From positions 49,983,826 through 50,047,825 of the forward strand of contig CM053243.1 of the NCBI GenBank assembly GCA_028583405.1: DNA of 64,000 nucleotides. The letters are read 5' to 3'. The notes under the pieces are model-generated. The model ran no database searches. It saw nothing but the letters and a program-made list of their open reading frames with translations, and was not told the DNA's origin. The stretch is from Pogonophryne albipinna (lineage: Eukaryota; Chordata; Actinopteri; Perciformes; Artedidraconidae). The position numbers were made by a program, and so were the translations under genes. Shown here piece by piece: positions 32,941 to 44,065 of this stretch (its first letter is position 1; every line of letters starts with the position of its first letter).

Positions 32941-34961
32941 CTCTTCCTATTCGAATGAATATTATTAAGTTATCAAAGATTGAAACACTAATCCTCCGAC
33001 TAGCACCTTCGTTCCTGATAAATAATATCCTATGTCATCCGAACTTAACTTTAAATCTGTTTTTTTTTTTTTTTCATTTTTTAAAAGTTATAGATATATA
33101 TATTTTTTTAATTATGATTTAAGTTTTTTGTAAAATATTAATAAATTAAAAGATAAAAATTATGCAAATGTTCAAATCTGAAATGTTAAAATAAAAATTG
33201 TACAGTCTATGGTTTTGACTTTTGAAATATGAAAATTAGAAATCTGGTGAAAATCTAAATCTACTGTGTACAGTGCATACCGAAGTGTATGAAATTATGT
33301 AAATGTCATAACTTGTGTTAGCTTCAATATATTTGTTCGCTTATTTTGAAAGAGTATTATGTAAAGTTTGTTATCTTATAATTAGAAACCACTTGCAATT
33401 CTATCTCGGCGATGAAGCATGTGTTTATTTATAACACTTAAAATTAAACTTCAAAATGCTATTGGGTGTTTCCTCTATGTAATAATTATGTACTACCAGC
33501 AGAGTGCGCTATTGTAATTTCCAGCTTAATCCACTAGGGATTACTGTTTCAAAACTAACCTCTATTTAACAAGAAAAGCTTATTTTCTTCTTAAAAATGG
33601 AAAGAGAATTTCACTAGGGAAGAACATTACACTATGGTAAAACAACACAGCACATAACCGCCAAAACACATTTGCAAACTAGAATATTTCAAAAAAACGT
33701 CAATTCACACTTGCAAGCAGCAAAGAAACTTCCAAAATCAGATCCCTACAAATACCAAACTTCCCACAGTAAAATAACCTGTCTGTTTTATAGTTCCAAC
33801 TTCTGCAAAGAAATATGATTTGTCCTTCTCAAGATGGAGTGCCTAGCCTCATGTGAATAGGACTGAGTACTTCAATTAGCATTTCACGAAATGGCGACTG
33901 CCATTGCTCATTGTAAACATGAGGGCAAGACAAGATGGCAACTGATTTTCCAACCTTTGACCTGAAGAACAAAGGGATTTGAAAACACCTCGTGGCTCTC
34001 CCAGCGGAGTTGAAATTATGCTAGAAAATTCAACACAAAACAACACTGCAGTTTAAAATAACATTTCTATGTAATGTACAATTATAAATGGGCCTCATAC
34101 CCTTACGTCATAGCAACCCATGTACGTAATGTTTGACTTTAAGAGCCAGTATGGTTGTCTCCTCTGTTTAAACACGCTATAATGGGACAAAGTAAGACGC
34201 TATCCAAACACAATCAGCAGAATATCGTCTATCTAACGCACGAATGGCGCACTTCTCGTCGTAATCCACACGCAATGTCTGTTTGAAAACAGAAAATACA
34301 CCACTGTAAAGCTTCAAACTTTACAGGCCTGTTCCCCGAACAGGACTTTTTTAATAAGAAAGCCTCACACTGCAATTAAAACACTCACTCAACTTTGTTC
34401 TTGTCTCAAACAGTCCCCACTGTTTAATGGCCTAAAACCATTCACGTTAAATTAAAACATAACAAGAAACACTTTGAAATGATTGCCCTCATCACACAAA
34501 GGACTTTAAAAAAAAACACAAACACTCACTCCAATATTCTCAGCTTCCACTGTGATTGTGTTCTTTGTCTCAAGCAGTCCCGACTGCTAAATAGCCTCAA
34601 ACCATTCACGTTAACTTAAAACGCAACAAAGAACACTTATTGGAGCAATTGGCCTCGCCGACATGTAATAACAGACAAACGAATAGCATGCAGGGTTAAA
34701 TGTAAGAAAAATAAGTAATTTGAACTCACCCTGCTTGTGACACAGCAACGCCACGTGTTATAGAATTGTTATTGTTATACATTTGGTTGTTTTAACATTA
34801 AATGCACAGCTATTTTCAGGATCCGCTGTCCTCCGTCAGACACACAAATTTAACATTGTCCTGAATAAACTATTGAAGAATTCGATTTAACAGGCTTCTC
34901 CTTACCGAATTGTTTGAGCTCTTTGTGTGTCGAACGGGTTGCCAGCGGCTCCGGACAACAG
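32941..34961 (-). other. Provirus leader / 5' untranslated region
   Basis: Long non-coding minus-strand region between the Ginger insertion and gag. About 34395-34500 and 34550-34655 are diverged direct repeats of about 85 bp (shared CCATTCACGTTAA). It is AT-rich with no ORF. The length is unusual for a retroviral leader and may include other inserted sequence. Confidence 0.4.
34898..34910 (-). promoter_or_regulatory. Candidate retroviral major splice donor
   Basis: The minus strand reads ATTCGGTAAGGAG, a strong splice-donor consensus, about 170 bp into the leader when the Ginger insertion is removed. Confidence 0.45.
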
Positions 34962-34965
34962 CCGG

Positions 34966-35905
34966 TGTTCCGGATTAACTTGTTTCCCGATCAACTCGTT
35001 ATCTTCGGGTACGTGGCTTTCGAATACACATTTTGATCGCTTTCTTCTGTCGTTTACATACATCTTTTGGTATATTTGGCTTCTTAGGAACACGTTGATG
35101 CACATCCAGTACCAGTGTGTGAGGTTGTGATTACGATGGCGATATCCGGACGCGAACAGCGAGGACTACAACAAGACAAACGAGTTGCTCGAATAAATCA
35201 TTTAAACCAGCTATTGTTACCAGACTTATTACGGAATATCGTTGTTAATGTCCAAGTCCATCTGTGTATACCTTCAGACAGCCTCCAAGTGCAGCACACG
35301 GTGTTTACTCACAGTTTGAAAGCAGCGTGGAGAAGTCTTCATCTGTGTTAAACTGTGATCCTCCAAGGGAACTGGGACCCGCCCACGTTAAAATGTGACC
35401 CGCCCACGTTAAAATGTGACCCGCCCAGGTTAAAATGTGACCCGCCCACGTTAAAATGTGACCCGCCCAGGTTAAATTGTGTTACGATTTCTGTGGCTAT
35501 CTACCAGCGATCATGTTTAATATGAAAGACTACCCACACTTATAAAAACGGTATTGTGCAGCACTCATCCAGATAAGATGTGACTGTTACCTCGTTTTGC
35601 AAAGATAGCAGCAGCAATGTCATTGGGGATATTTAGACTTTAAAGTGCTGCTTGGTCGTGAATGTTGGTGTCGGCAAACAATATTACGAATCCTCTATTC
35701 AAACATAATATTCAATGTGCATCGACATGAAAATAACAAAAAAGTTCATGCTGGACTCAAACCCGAGTCCCAACAGTAAAAATCAATCATGCCCTGCGCG
35801 CTATGAGTGCGCCATGAATCATCACATCCTAACAGATCACCACAGCTCATTTTGTTACATTAACATTGTCAACAACTTCTAGAAAAATGCAACTCGACAT
35901 CATAT
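34966..35905 (+). repeat. Ginger A left terminal inverted repeat
   Basis: Contains two copies of a 16-bp subterminal unit (like GATCAACTTGTTTCCC), a 78-codon frame identical in both TIRs (35115-35351, probably not a gene), five 22-bp minisatellite units (ACCCGCCCACGTTAAAATGT) at about 35388-35480, and a tRNA-like segment at about 35750-35822 (reverse). Confidence 0.8.
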
Positions 35906-36350
35906 TGATAATAATATATGATACAAATGTAAGACTGACAACAATAATAGTTAGTAAAGGATTTATTGATGTGAATGTTTTGAACAGTGAATACTTATTG
36001 TAAATCGCTTTGGATAAAAGCGTCAGCTAAATGCAATGTAATGTGATGTGATGTAACAGGCATCAACACAGCGACTTGATTTATTGTTCTCTGGTTATCT
36101 GTTAGGACGTGTTGAATGGAGAAGTCTTCATCTGTGTTAAACAGATCCTCCCAGGGAACTGGGACCCGCCCAGGTTAAAATGTGACCCGCCTAGATTAAA
36201 CTGTGACCCGCCCAGGTTAAACTGTTACGATATCTGTGTTCACTGTTCAAAACATTCACGTCAATAAATCCTTTACAAACTATTATTGTTGTCAGTCTTA
36301 CATTTGTATCATATATTATTATTAATATGATGTCGAGTCGATTTTACACC
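35906..36350. repeat. Rearranged TIR copy and SINE-like tail inside Ginger A
   Basis: ATCGCTTTGGATAAAAGCGT at about 36004 is the common fish SINE/LINE tail. Sequence at 36118-36235 repeats the TIR minisatellite region directly, and 36238-36345 is the inverse of about 35895-35990. This is a local duplication and inversion of the left TIR boundary. Confidence 0.6.
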
Positions 36351-36477
36351 CGTTTATACTTTCTGTTAGTGAAACATACAATTGAACAACAGGTGTACAG
36401 ACTTAATTAATTAATTCGCGCATGGGTCCAGTCTATATACATTGGATTAACATTTCGCCATGTTATGAGGTTAGTGA

Positions 36478-36715
36478 GGAGATAGCGAGAGACAGAGAGA
36501 TACAGAGATACAGAGATACAGAGATACAGAAAAAGAGAGATAGAGACAGATAGAGAGATAGAGAGATAGCGAGATACAGATATAGATAGATAGATAGCGA
36601 TAGATAGTGAAGAGATAGCGAGAGATACAGAGATACAGATATAGAGAGATAGAGACAGATAGCGAGATACAGAGAGATAGATAGATAGAAGCGATAGATA
36701 GTGAGTGATAGTGAG
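36478..36715. repeat. GATA/GACA-type satellite
   Basis: About 240 bp of GAGATACA, GATAGATA and GAGACAGATA units directly upstream of the Ginger A gene. Confidence 0.9.
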
Positions 36716-36965
36716 TGATTGAGCGTTGCCTGTGATAGAGTGATTGTCCTGGTGAGTGATAGTGGGTGAGTAATTGAGGTGCGACTGTGTGTATTTGAGA
36801 GAGGCTGGTATTGTAGGTTTGCGTGTATTTGTCACTTTGTTTGTTTGTCTTTGTTGTATTAATTTGTTTGTGTGTGAATAGGTGAGGGTAAGTAGGTAGG
36901 AAGTAGTAGGAGTTTAGGCGAGACAGGTGGAAGTAGGTGGAGTAAGGAGGGACAGAGAGTTGAAC

Positions 36966-39900
36966 ATGGATCCCAGAATTGTGCAACAAATTCTGGATCT
37001 AAAAGTCCACCACCAGTATCCTGAAGGGTCAACAAAGAGGGACAAATATGTCATTAAGAGGAGAGCTGACACCTTCAGGATAAAGGGTAAGGATGCATGT
37101 TATATGGAGTCTAGAACACAATGATAATATGCTATGGTAAAACTAATACATCTAATATTATGACATATAAACACCAGACGGAGAGCTGTACTACATCTGC
37201 AAGCGCAGACAAAACAAGACTGAGCACCTTGCCAAAGTTGTCTCTACTGCCGAAGAAGCAGACCAACTGTTCAAGGAGTTTCACTCCAGTAACATTGGTG
37301 GACACTGTGGAGTGGAGAAGACACACTGTGCGCTTATTGCTCGCTACTATTGGCCTGGCATGGAGAGTGACATACGCAAGTGAGTGAGTTGTATCTTCAA
37401 AATAATGAGGTGGAATACACATTCCGGTTCAAAAGTAGAGCACAGAGGAGTGTAATGTCAAGTGTATTTCAAAATTGCTTATACTGTATGTGCAAACATC
37501 CTATCAGCAGGATGATTAAGAGGTATGACTTTCAGGTGTTAAGCCATCACTGCTCTTAAGACCTGAAAGTCATGCCTCCTGCATGTGAAATAAATGTGAC
37601 TCTGTATATATATTTATATATATCATTATTATTATTATTATTATTATTATAAATACATACCTACTATTATTATTCATTACATTTTCGATTGTATACCCCT
37701 GCAAATAATTACTGCACTTTATTCCTTATATGCTGCGTGTATTTGTTTTCTTATGATGTGTTTTGTTTTGATGGCACCTTTTCAAAGGGAGAAGCATTTC
37801 TTTCTTTCTTTTTCTCTATTCTAGTTTAAAATATAATATAGCACATTTAATTGCACTAAATATTAGTCAGAACTTTGAAATGATGTTTGTCTGTTTTAGA
37901 TTGCTCAGTGTCCACAGTGCCAGGCCAAGAGAGCCAACATAAAGGAGAAGCAGGAGTACAGTCCGATAGAGGTAAAATAAACAATGGCATACTGGTATTG
38001 TCAGTGTAGAAACACGTCAACAGTGATTTACTGTAATGCTCATGTATTTTTTCCCCCCCAGGTTACGGAGCCTTTGGAACTGGTTGGGATGGACTTAGTG
38101 GGTAAACTCACAGTAACAGATGGTGGCAACCAGTACATATGTGTAATGGTTGACTATTTCACCAAATGGGCAGAGGCCTACCCACTAAAGAGTAAAACAG
38201 CAGAAGAGGTGCCCAATTGTATCATTGATTTCTTATACAAATTTGGTGCACCTCAAAGACTGCTAACAGACCAGGGCTCTGAGTTTTGCAACAAGGTACA
38301 GTGTTGATTCAGTATGAATCCCCAATATGTAACTGTAGTTGCTGTGCTAACCTATTGCTTGTCTGTCCTAATGATAATTTCAAGGTCAACTCTGCCCTGT
38401 GTGAGAGGCTGGACATAAAGAGAAGCCTGTGCTCCGCCTACCACCCACAGACCAATGGCCTTGTGGAGAAACTGAACGGCACTATACAGAGGTATTGGTT
38501 TTCAATACCTGATGGAATTCACGCTCTTCATAGAATAACAAACACATTTCCTGTTCCTATGTGAACAGGTAATCAGTAATGATATGTTGCTTTATCATAC
38601 ATGAGAACCCATATGCTCTCCTGCTTCCTCATACCTATACTTGAATTCTGCATTTTAAGGACGTTGAACAAAATGGTGGCTGGTCACCCCAAACGCTGGG
38701 ACCAGGTGCTCCAGTCCACCATGTTTGCTCTTCGGACAAAGAAACAGCTGACCACGAAATACAGCCCGTATTATTTGATGTTTGGGAGGGAGGCTAGGTA
38801 TCCTTCAGAGGTGCCAGAGGAGTACGTGGTAAGATGTTCTAATGTTGTAATCCTTTTCAAACGTCTTCATTTGGATCATCTGCCTTCTAAAATTCTAACT
38901 GTCATTTGTTGCAGGTCAAAGAAGACAAAGTCAGCAAGCTGGTCGAACGGGAGGAGATCCACGAAGGCCTGAAAAAACAGGAGGCTGTATTCACAGAGGT
39001 CAAAAACAACATGAAAACAAGTCAGGACAAGGTCCGCAAAAGAAAAATAGAAAGGGGCCAGGAAGACAACTTCCAAGTAGGGGATCAGGTGTTGCGGAGG
39101 AACGTGAGACAGGAGCAAAGGAAAGGGGGAAAGCTGGAGGATGACTGGTTGGGACCCTACAGCATCCTGGAACTAGAGGGGAAAAAGGCCATTGTTGGTA
39201 AGGGCACCACAAAGTTGCAGACCAACATAGACCATCTAACACATTATTTCCAGCCAGAGGAGAGGATCCCTGCCAAACTACAGAAGTTGTCCGATCCCTC
39301 TTCTCTGGCTGGTCCACAACACACAAAGACACAGACACACATCCACAGCACACAAACACCCACCACACAAACACCCACCACACAAACACCACAAGTGGCA
39401 CCTCCATCTCCATCTGACTGCGAGGCCCAAATGGCACCAAAAGATCCTGAACTTTGTAAGTAAACAGACAGAAAGTACACTCCAAATTATGCATTTCACA
39501 AATAACTGCCATTGCTATATTTACAGTAATTCGACAAATATGGACAGGGAGGAGAAAACACACGCTCTGGTGCAAGTTTGGGCCATATAAAGTATACACT
39601 GAGAACCTGATGGACTTGGCCCCAAGGAAGTGGTTGGAGGGAGAGGTAAATTACAAAACAAGATAATATTGGACTGATATGTATTTAGATTGTATCACAA
39701 GTTATTTTTGTACTCTTAGATCGTCAATTCATATTTAACTATGGTGGGAAGGAAAGCTAGCGCTCTCCTGATAGACTCCTATCCTCATGACATCGCTCTG
39801 GGAGGGAACCCACAAAGGTTCTTTGAGAAGGGTGAGTAGGACTATATAGTAGGATGATTTCGTTCTTTGTACATAAGTAGGCCTATGTATTTTGGGTATA

Positions 39901-41336
39901 TGTATGTTTGTATGTCCATACACACAAATACATACTTATGTTAGTGTATACATTAGTTGTTGTAATTATTAGAATTTGTTTTAGTTGGACCTTTTCAAAC
40001 ACGATGTGGCAGTTGGAGCGGTCTGCCACAACGGACACTGGACACTGATTGTAAGTAATCTTCAACGTAAACAGATCTAGACGGAACCATGACACTATCT
40101 GATGTAGGGGTTGGTTATAATTAGTATTTGCATTTCCATAGATCATGTACCTAAAGGAGAGGCGGTCCCTGTTCGTGGACCCATTTGGGGCCACAGAAGC
40201 GCAGATCGATAAATGCAAGGATGTAACAGGGTGAATGAAATGTCAGCTTTGATGTGTGCATTAGACAAATACATGTATTCATACACCATGGATCATCTTT
40301 TGGGAGCAACAAAAAGGTCATTCAAGCATTTTTGTCCTTTAACAGGATTCAACTGATCTTGAATTAAATGATTTTAATTGGGCATATGTTAAAATTGGCA
40401 AACTGTAATAAATGTGTGTTTTGTGTGTAGAGCATTGGTCCGCAAAAAGTGTCCGGGAATAGGGAGCTGGGAATGCGCAACCGTTGCTCACCCACAACAA
40501 ACTGACTCATCGTCATGCGGGGTGTTTGTGTGCAAGGTAAACATTTGATTATATCTGTTGCTATTTGTCATTATTAAAAAGTCCTCAAAATGATACTTAT
40601 CAGACACTTTTTAGCTTGCAGAGCAGATTTTGTCTGGGGAAAATGTGGCATATCCAGTTGACGCGATGGGTGTGGCCATGTTGCGGATGCACATGGCAAT
40701 GTCTCTGGTGACAAATTCAGGTATACAGAACTCTACCAGGTATACTTCAATGTGTCTATATTAGCATTAAACTACATTATCTTCTTTTTTGCAGATGACC
40801 TATCCCAGCTCTGTAGGGCTTGTGGGGAGCTCAGCTCGGGGGCTGAAGGGGACATTGATACGTGGGTATGTAGAGAAATTCATGTCCTTCTGCTGGAAGA
40901 CTGGGATGCCCCTTGGATAGGTTACCTCAACATCACTGGGTGAACACTCACTATCACACAGCTATTGCAAATGTATAGTTGAATTCACCTAACTTGCATG
41001 TCTTTGCACTTTCGGTGGGCACTGGAGCAGCTGCAGGAACATACCAACAGACTCCAAACAGAAAGGACCACAGCTAAGATTGTAACCCTATATCTGACAC
41101 CCATTGCCATACTATGTAAAGAAATAATGTCTAAGGAAGTTAAAACGGCTTAATTTGACATCCTAATCAGGATGATTGATGTGAACCTGACAAAATGTTT
41201 GACAGTATTCTAAAGTATTTCTCTTTTTCCCTGTCAGATTGAGTGCACCACCTGCCAAATGTGGTATCACTTAGGATGCGTGGGACTGGCCTCCCCCACA
41301 GAGGATGACTACTTTTGCCCTTCCTGCAAATCGTAA
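36966..41336 (+). CDS. Ginger A gene: integrase, GPY/F, Ulp1-like protease and PHD finger (about 15 exons)
   Basis: Exons, from splice signals and frame: 36966-37086, 37178-37379, 37900-37971, 38062-38295, 38385-38491, 38660-38828, 38915-39455, 39527-39645, 39720-39831, 39985-40050, 40142-40230, 40431-40536, 40615-40720, 40795-40865, 41238-41336; about 735 residues. Domains in order: HHCC zinc-binding (FHSSNIGGHCGVEKTH, CPQCQ); DDE integrase core (VGMDLVGKL, TDQGSEF, NGLVEKLNG); GPY/F (DDWLGPYSILELEG); a Thr/Gln/Pro linker; Ulp1/C48-type protease with His in NGHWTLI, Asp in LFVDPFG and Cys in QTDSSCGVFVCK; and a C4HC3 PHD finger (CRAC, CTTC, HLGC, CPSC). Lesions: a 1-nt insertion in exon 9 near 39782, and a frame mismatch at the exon 2/3 junction best explained by loss of a few bases. 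There is no reverse transcriptase, which argues for a DNA transposon and against a gypsy retrotransposon. Confidence 0.8.
40866..40943 (+). CDS. Alternative read-through C-terminus of the Ginger A gene
   Basis: If the intron after 40865 is retained, the frame continues 25 codons and ends EDWDAPWIGYLNITG at a stop (40941-40943). The same ending, EDWDTPWIGYLNITG, occurs at the same place in Ginger B (about 49364-49412), although the surrounding introns have diverged. This points to a conserved alternative terminal segment that would truncate the PHD finger. Confidence 0.5.
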   Translation, partial: VCREIHVLLLEDWDAPWIGYLNITG

Positions 41337-41339
41337 TGG

Positions 41340-41573
41340 CAGAGCAGAATATGTCTCCTTGGTCCCTCCCAGACCACCTGAGGACTCCACAGACCACTGA
41401 CGCCTTCAAGAAAGGCTTAAAAACCTTTCTTTTAAAAAAGCTTTTGATGACACTTTTGTTTATTTTGTTTGTTTTTATTATGCCTCCTGTAGCACCTTGG
41501 GATTGCTGTTAGCAATGGAAGGTGCTTTATAAATCGAATGTATTATTATTATTATTATTATTACTCTGCAATA
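41340..41573 (+). mobile_element. L2-type LINE 3' fragment within Ginger A
   Basis: A short frame reads SLPDHLRTPQTTDAFKKGLK, the C-terminus of an L2-like ORF2. It is followed by GGTGCTTTATAAATCGAATG and a (TTA)n tail ending near 41571. Confidence 0.75.
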
Positions 41574-42405
41574 ATCCAGTCTGTTCTCTGTACATCCATC
41601 ACTGTGTGGTTTGGATCCCAACCGGACAGAAAAAGGCTATGTTCCTTGTATGTTTATACATACTTGCCAAATAAAGCTGTACAAGAGAGCTATCCAGGTG
41701 TTTGACAGAAAGCCAAATTCATACCACCACTGTACCATCCTTGAAAAACACAATTTCTTGAGTTTTGACAATTTTAAGTCTTTTAAAAGTATGTGTTCTG
41801 TTTATAAATGTTTACATGGACTGCCCCCCCCCCCTCCCTTAGGGGAATTCATCCACAAAAGACACTGGACGCTGCACTAGGTCAGAAACCAGAGGAGACT
41901 GTGAAGTCCACCGTAGACGGACCACTTTTGGACAAAATGTCCTCTCCGTTAAAGGCAGCTCTTTGTGGAATAGCCTCCCAACTGAGATACGGGATTGTCC
42001 CACCCTCAATAGGTTCAAAGGTCAACTCAAAGAATGGTTGAGAAACAAACAGACGTGCAATCACCGCTAAATGCACTTTAACACAGGGGTATCTCCTCTT
42101 GCACTTTATGTAGCACTTTTATATTTTCTTGCACTTTATATGTTGTTGCTGCTATATTGTATTACCATGTGATAAATACTTGTGTATGCTGCTCTTGCTC
42201 TTTTGCACTTTTTGCATATCATGTATTTTGTTTTTGCCATGTTTGTAAAATGTAATTTTCTTAAATGTTTTATGTGAGGGACTGCGGATGGAAATTAGCT
42301 CAAAGCTAAATCTGGCACTGTTATGCTTGACGCATTTTAATGTTTTAAGTGTTCATTACTGAGCATTGTCCCTGCCAAGTAAAGGATTAAATAAATAGAT
42401 ACTGA
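41574..42405 (+). mobile_element. Second LINE 3' fragment (Rex1/CR1-like) within Ginger A
   Basis: Decayed coding sequence (YKRAIQVFDRKPNSYHHCTI, then CSVYKCLHGLPPPPL) breaks into several frames and leads to a 3' UTR containing GGGACTGCGGATGGAAATTA and a terminal AATAAATAG near 42397. Confidence 0.65.
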
Positions 42406-43094
42406 ATCATTAATATCATTGTTGTTGTCTTTCCTTCTGTCACACTAATGAGTAAGTCTATCTACTATAGGCTACAGAAGCAAAGCTTGCATTGCATATT
42501 AGAACATGAATTTGGCCACTGTTATTATAGTTGCAATGTGTAAAATTGGCCCTTAGCACACCATAGGGGACGTGATGCCTATGCTGTTAAGTATTTTATT
42601 TTTGTGAGTCTGTCGCAAGACAGAAAAGACAGCCAGTATTGCTAGAATATAAACCTTTTTTTAAATTGCATTCTGTTTCTAGCGCAACACCTTTGGTCCA
42701 GGTTTACATCCTATCAGCTACTGCATTAGCAGACAGAGCAAAAGGAAATGGGGGGCCTATTTAGAAAGTTAACGTTTCAAAATGTCTATATTGTGAGGCA
42801 AAATATTATATTATAGCATAATGTTGCATGGCAAATATCACGCAACACATGGCCTGATTTGCATATTGGAAGTTAATGTTTTCACTAGAACACATTTATA
42901 TGTAAAATTAACACTTATCACAACATAATGTGGGCTCGCAGGCTGATAAACTAGGATATCTGATCTCTGTGGGTCTTAATGAGGCTTGATACAGACCTCA
43001 GTCAGTATACTATTTCTAAGCAAATGCCTACTATAATATGTATATTATATGGCTTAAAGTGTACAGACATTCGCTCACATTATAAATGATGGTC
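42406..43094 (+). other. Ginger A interior between LINE fragments and right TIR
   Basis: AT-rich sequence with no supported ORF or recognised repeat. Confidence 0.4.
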
Positions 43095-44012
43095 GAGTTG
43101 CACTTTTCTAGAAGTTGTTGACAATGTTAATGTAACAAATTGAGCTGTGGTGATCTGTTAGGATGTGATGATTCGTGGCGCACTCATAGCGCGCAGGGCA
43201 TGATTGATTTTTACTGTTGGGACTCGGGTTTGAGTCCAGCATGAACTTTTTTGTTATTTTCATGTCGATGCACATTGAATATTATGTTTGAATAGAGGAT
43301 TCGTAATATTGTTTGCCGACACCAACATTCACGACCAAGCAGCACTTTAAAGTCTAAATATCCCCAATGACATTGCTGCTGCTATCTTTGCAAAACGAGG
43401 TAACAGTCACATCTTATCTGGATGAGTGCTGCACAATACCGTTTTTATAAGGGATACATGTGTGGGTAGTCTTTCATATTAAACATGATCGCTGGTAGAT
43501 AGCCACAGAAATCGTAACACAATTTAACTTGGGCGGGTCACATTTTAACGTGGGCGGGTCACATTTTAACGTGGGCGGGTCCCAGTTCCCTTGGAGGATC
43601 ACAGTTTAACACAGATGAAGACTTCTCCACGCTGCTTTCAAACTGTGAGTAAACACCGTGTGCTGCACTTGGAGGCTGTCTGAAGGTATACACAGATGGA
43701 CTTGGACATTAACAACGATATTCCGTAATAAGTCTGGTAACAATAGCTGGTTTAAATGATTTATTCGAGCAACTCGTTTGTCTTGTTGTAGTCCTCGCTG
43801 TTCGCGTCCGGATATCGCCATCGTAATCACAACCTCACACACTGGTACTGGATGTGCATCAACGTGTTCCTAAGAAGCCAAATATACCAAAAGATGTATG
43901 TAAACGACAGGAGAAAGCGATCAAAATGTGTATTTCAGTCGAAAGCCACGTACCCGAAGGAAACGAGTTGATTGGGAAACAAGTTGATCGGGAAACAAGT
44001 TGATCCGGAACA
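43095..44012 (-). repeat. Ginger A right terminal inverted repeat
   Basis: Inverse of the left TIR. It has three copies of the 16-bp subterminal unit where the left has two, and three 22-bp minisatellite units (about 43518-43580) where the left has five. The 78-codon frame recurs at 43606-43842 on the minus strand. Confidence 0.8.
43174..43244 (+). repeat. tRNA-like segment in the Ginger TIR
   Basis: GTGGCGCACTCATAGCGCG resembles an A-box region and GGTTTGAGTCC a B box, about 40 bases apart, in the order of a tRNA or tRNA-derived SINE head. The same segment occurs reversed in the left TIR (about 35750-35822). Folding into a full cloverleaf was not shown. Confidence 0.4.
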
Positions 44013-44016
44013 CCGG

Positions 44017-44065
44017 CTGTGTAGTCTCTCCCGGTCCAACGAAAATCACGTCAGCTGGTCCCAAT
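44017..44065 (-). promoter_or_regulatory. Retroviral primer-binding region and start of leader
   Basis: On the minus strand the LTR end AACA is followed by AT and TGGGACCAGCTGACGTG, the position of a primer-binding site. I could not match it to a specific tRNA. The CCGG TSD of Ginger A is at 44013-44016. Confidence 0.45.

Larger units (their letters stand above)
34966..44012 (+). mobile_element. Ginger A: Ginger-like DNA transposon, 9.05 kb, TSD CCGG
   Basis: The left end is TGTTCCGGATTAACTTG (34966) and the right end is the inverse of TGTTCCGGATCAACTTG (ending 44012). CCGG lies at 34962-34965 and 44013-44016. Inverted repeats of about 0.9 kb run from 34966 to about 35905 and back from 44012 to about 43095. 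Between them is a + strand multi-exon gene encoding integrase, GPY/F, Ulp1-like protease and PHD domains. TG...CA ends, a 4-bp TSD and a gypsy-like integrase without reverse transcriptase fit the Ginger superfamily. The element sits in the retroviral leader. Frame lesions suggest it is no longer active. Confidence 0.85.

Noticed and set aside
35115..35351. 78-codon frame repeated identically in both Ginger TIRs
   Set aside because: Identity follows from TIR homogenisation; no domain, no splice or promoter context, so not called as a gene.
36407..36989. Long Tyr/Leu/Ser-rich frames on the minus strand
   Set aside because: They arise from the GATA/GACA satellite and its flank.
36966..41336. 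Interpretation of the integrase gene as a gypsy retrotransposon pol
   Set aside because: No reverse transcriptase, RNase H or LTRs; many introns; TIRs with a 4-bp TSD and Ulp1/PHD fusions fit a Ginger-type DNA transposon.
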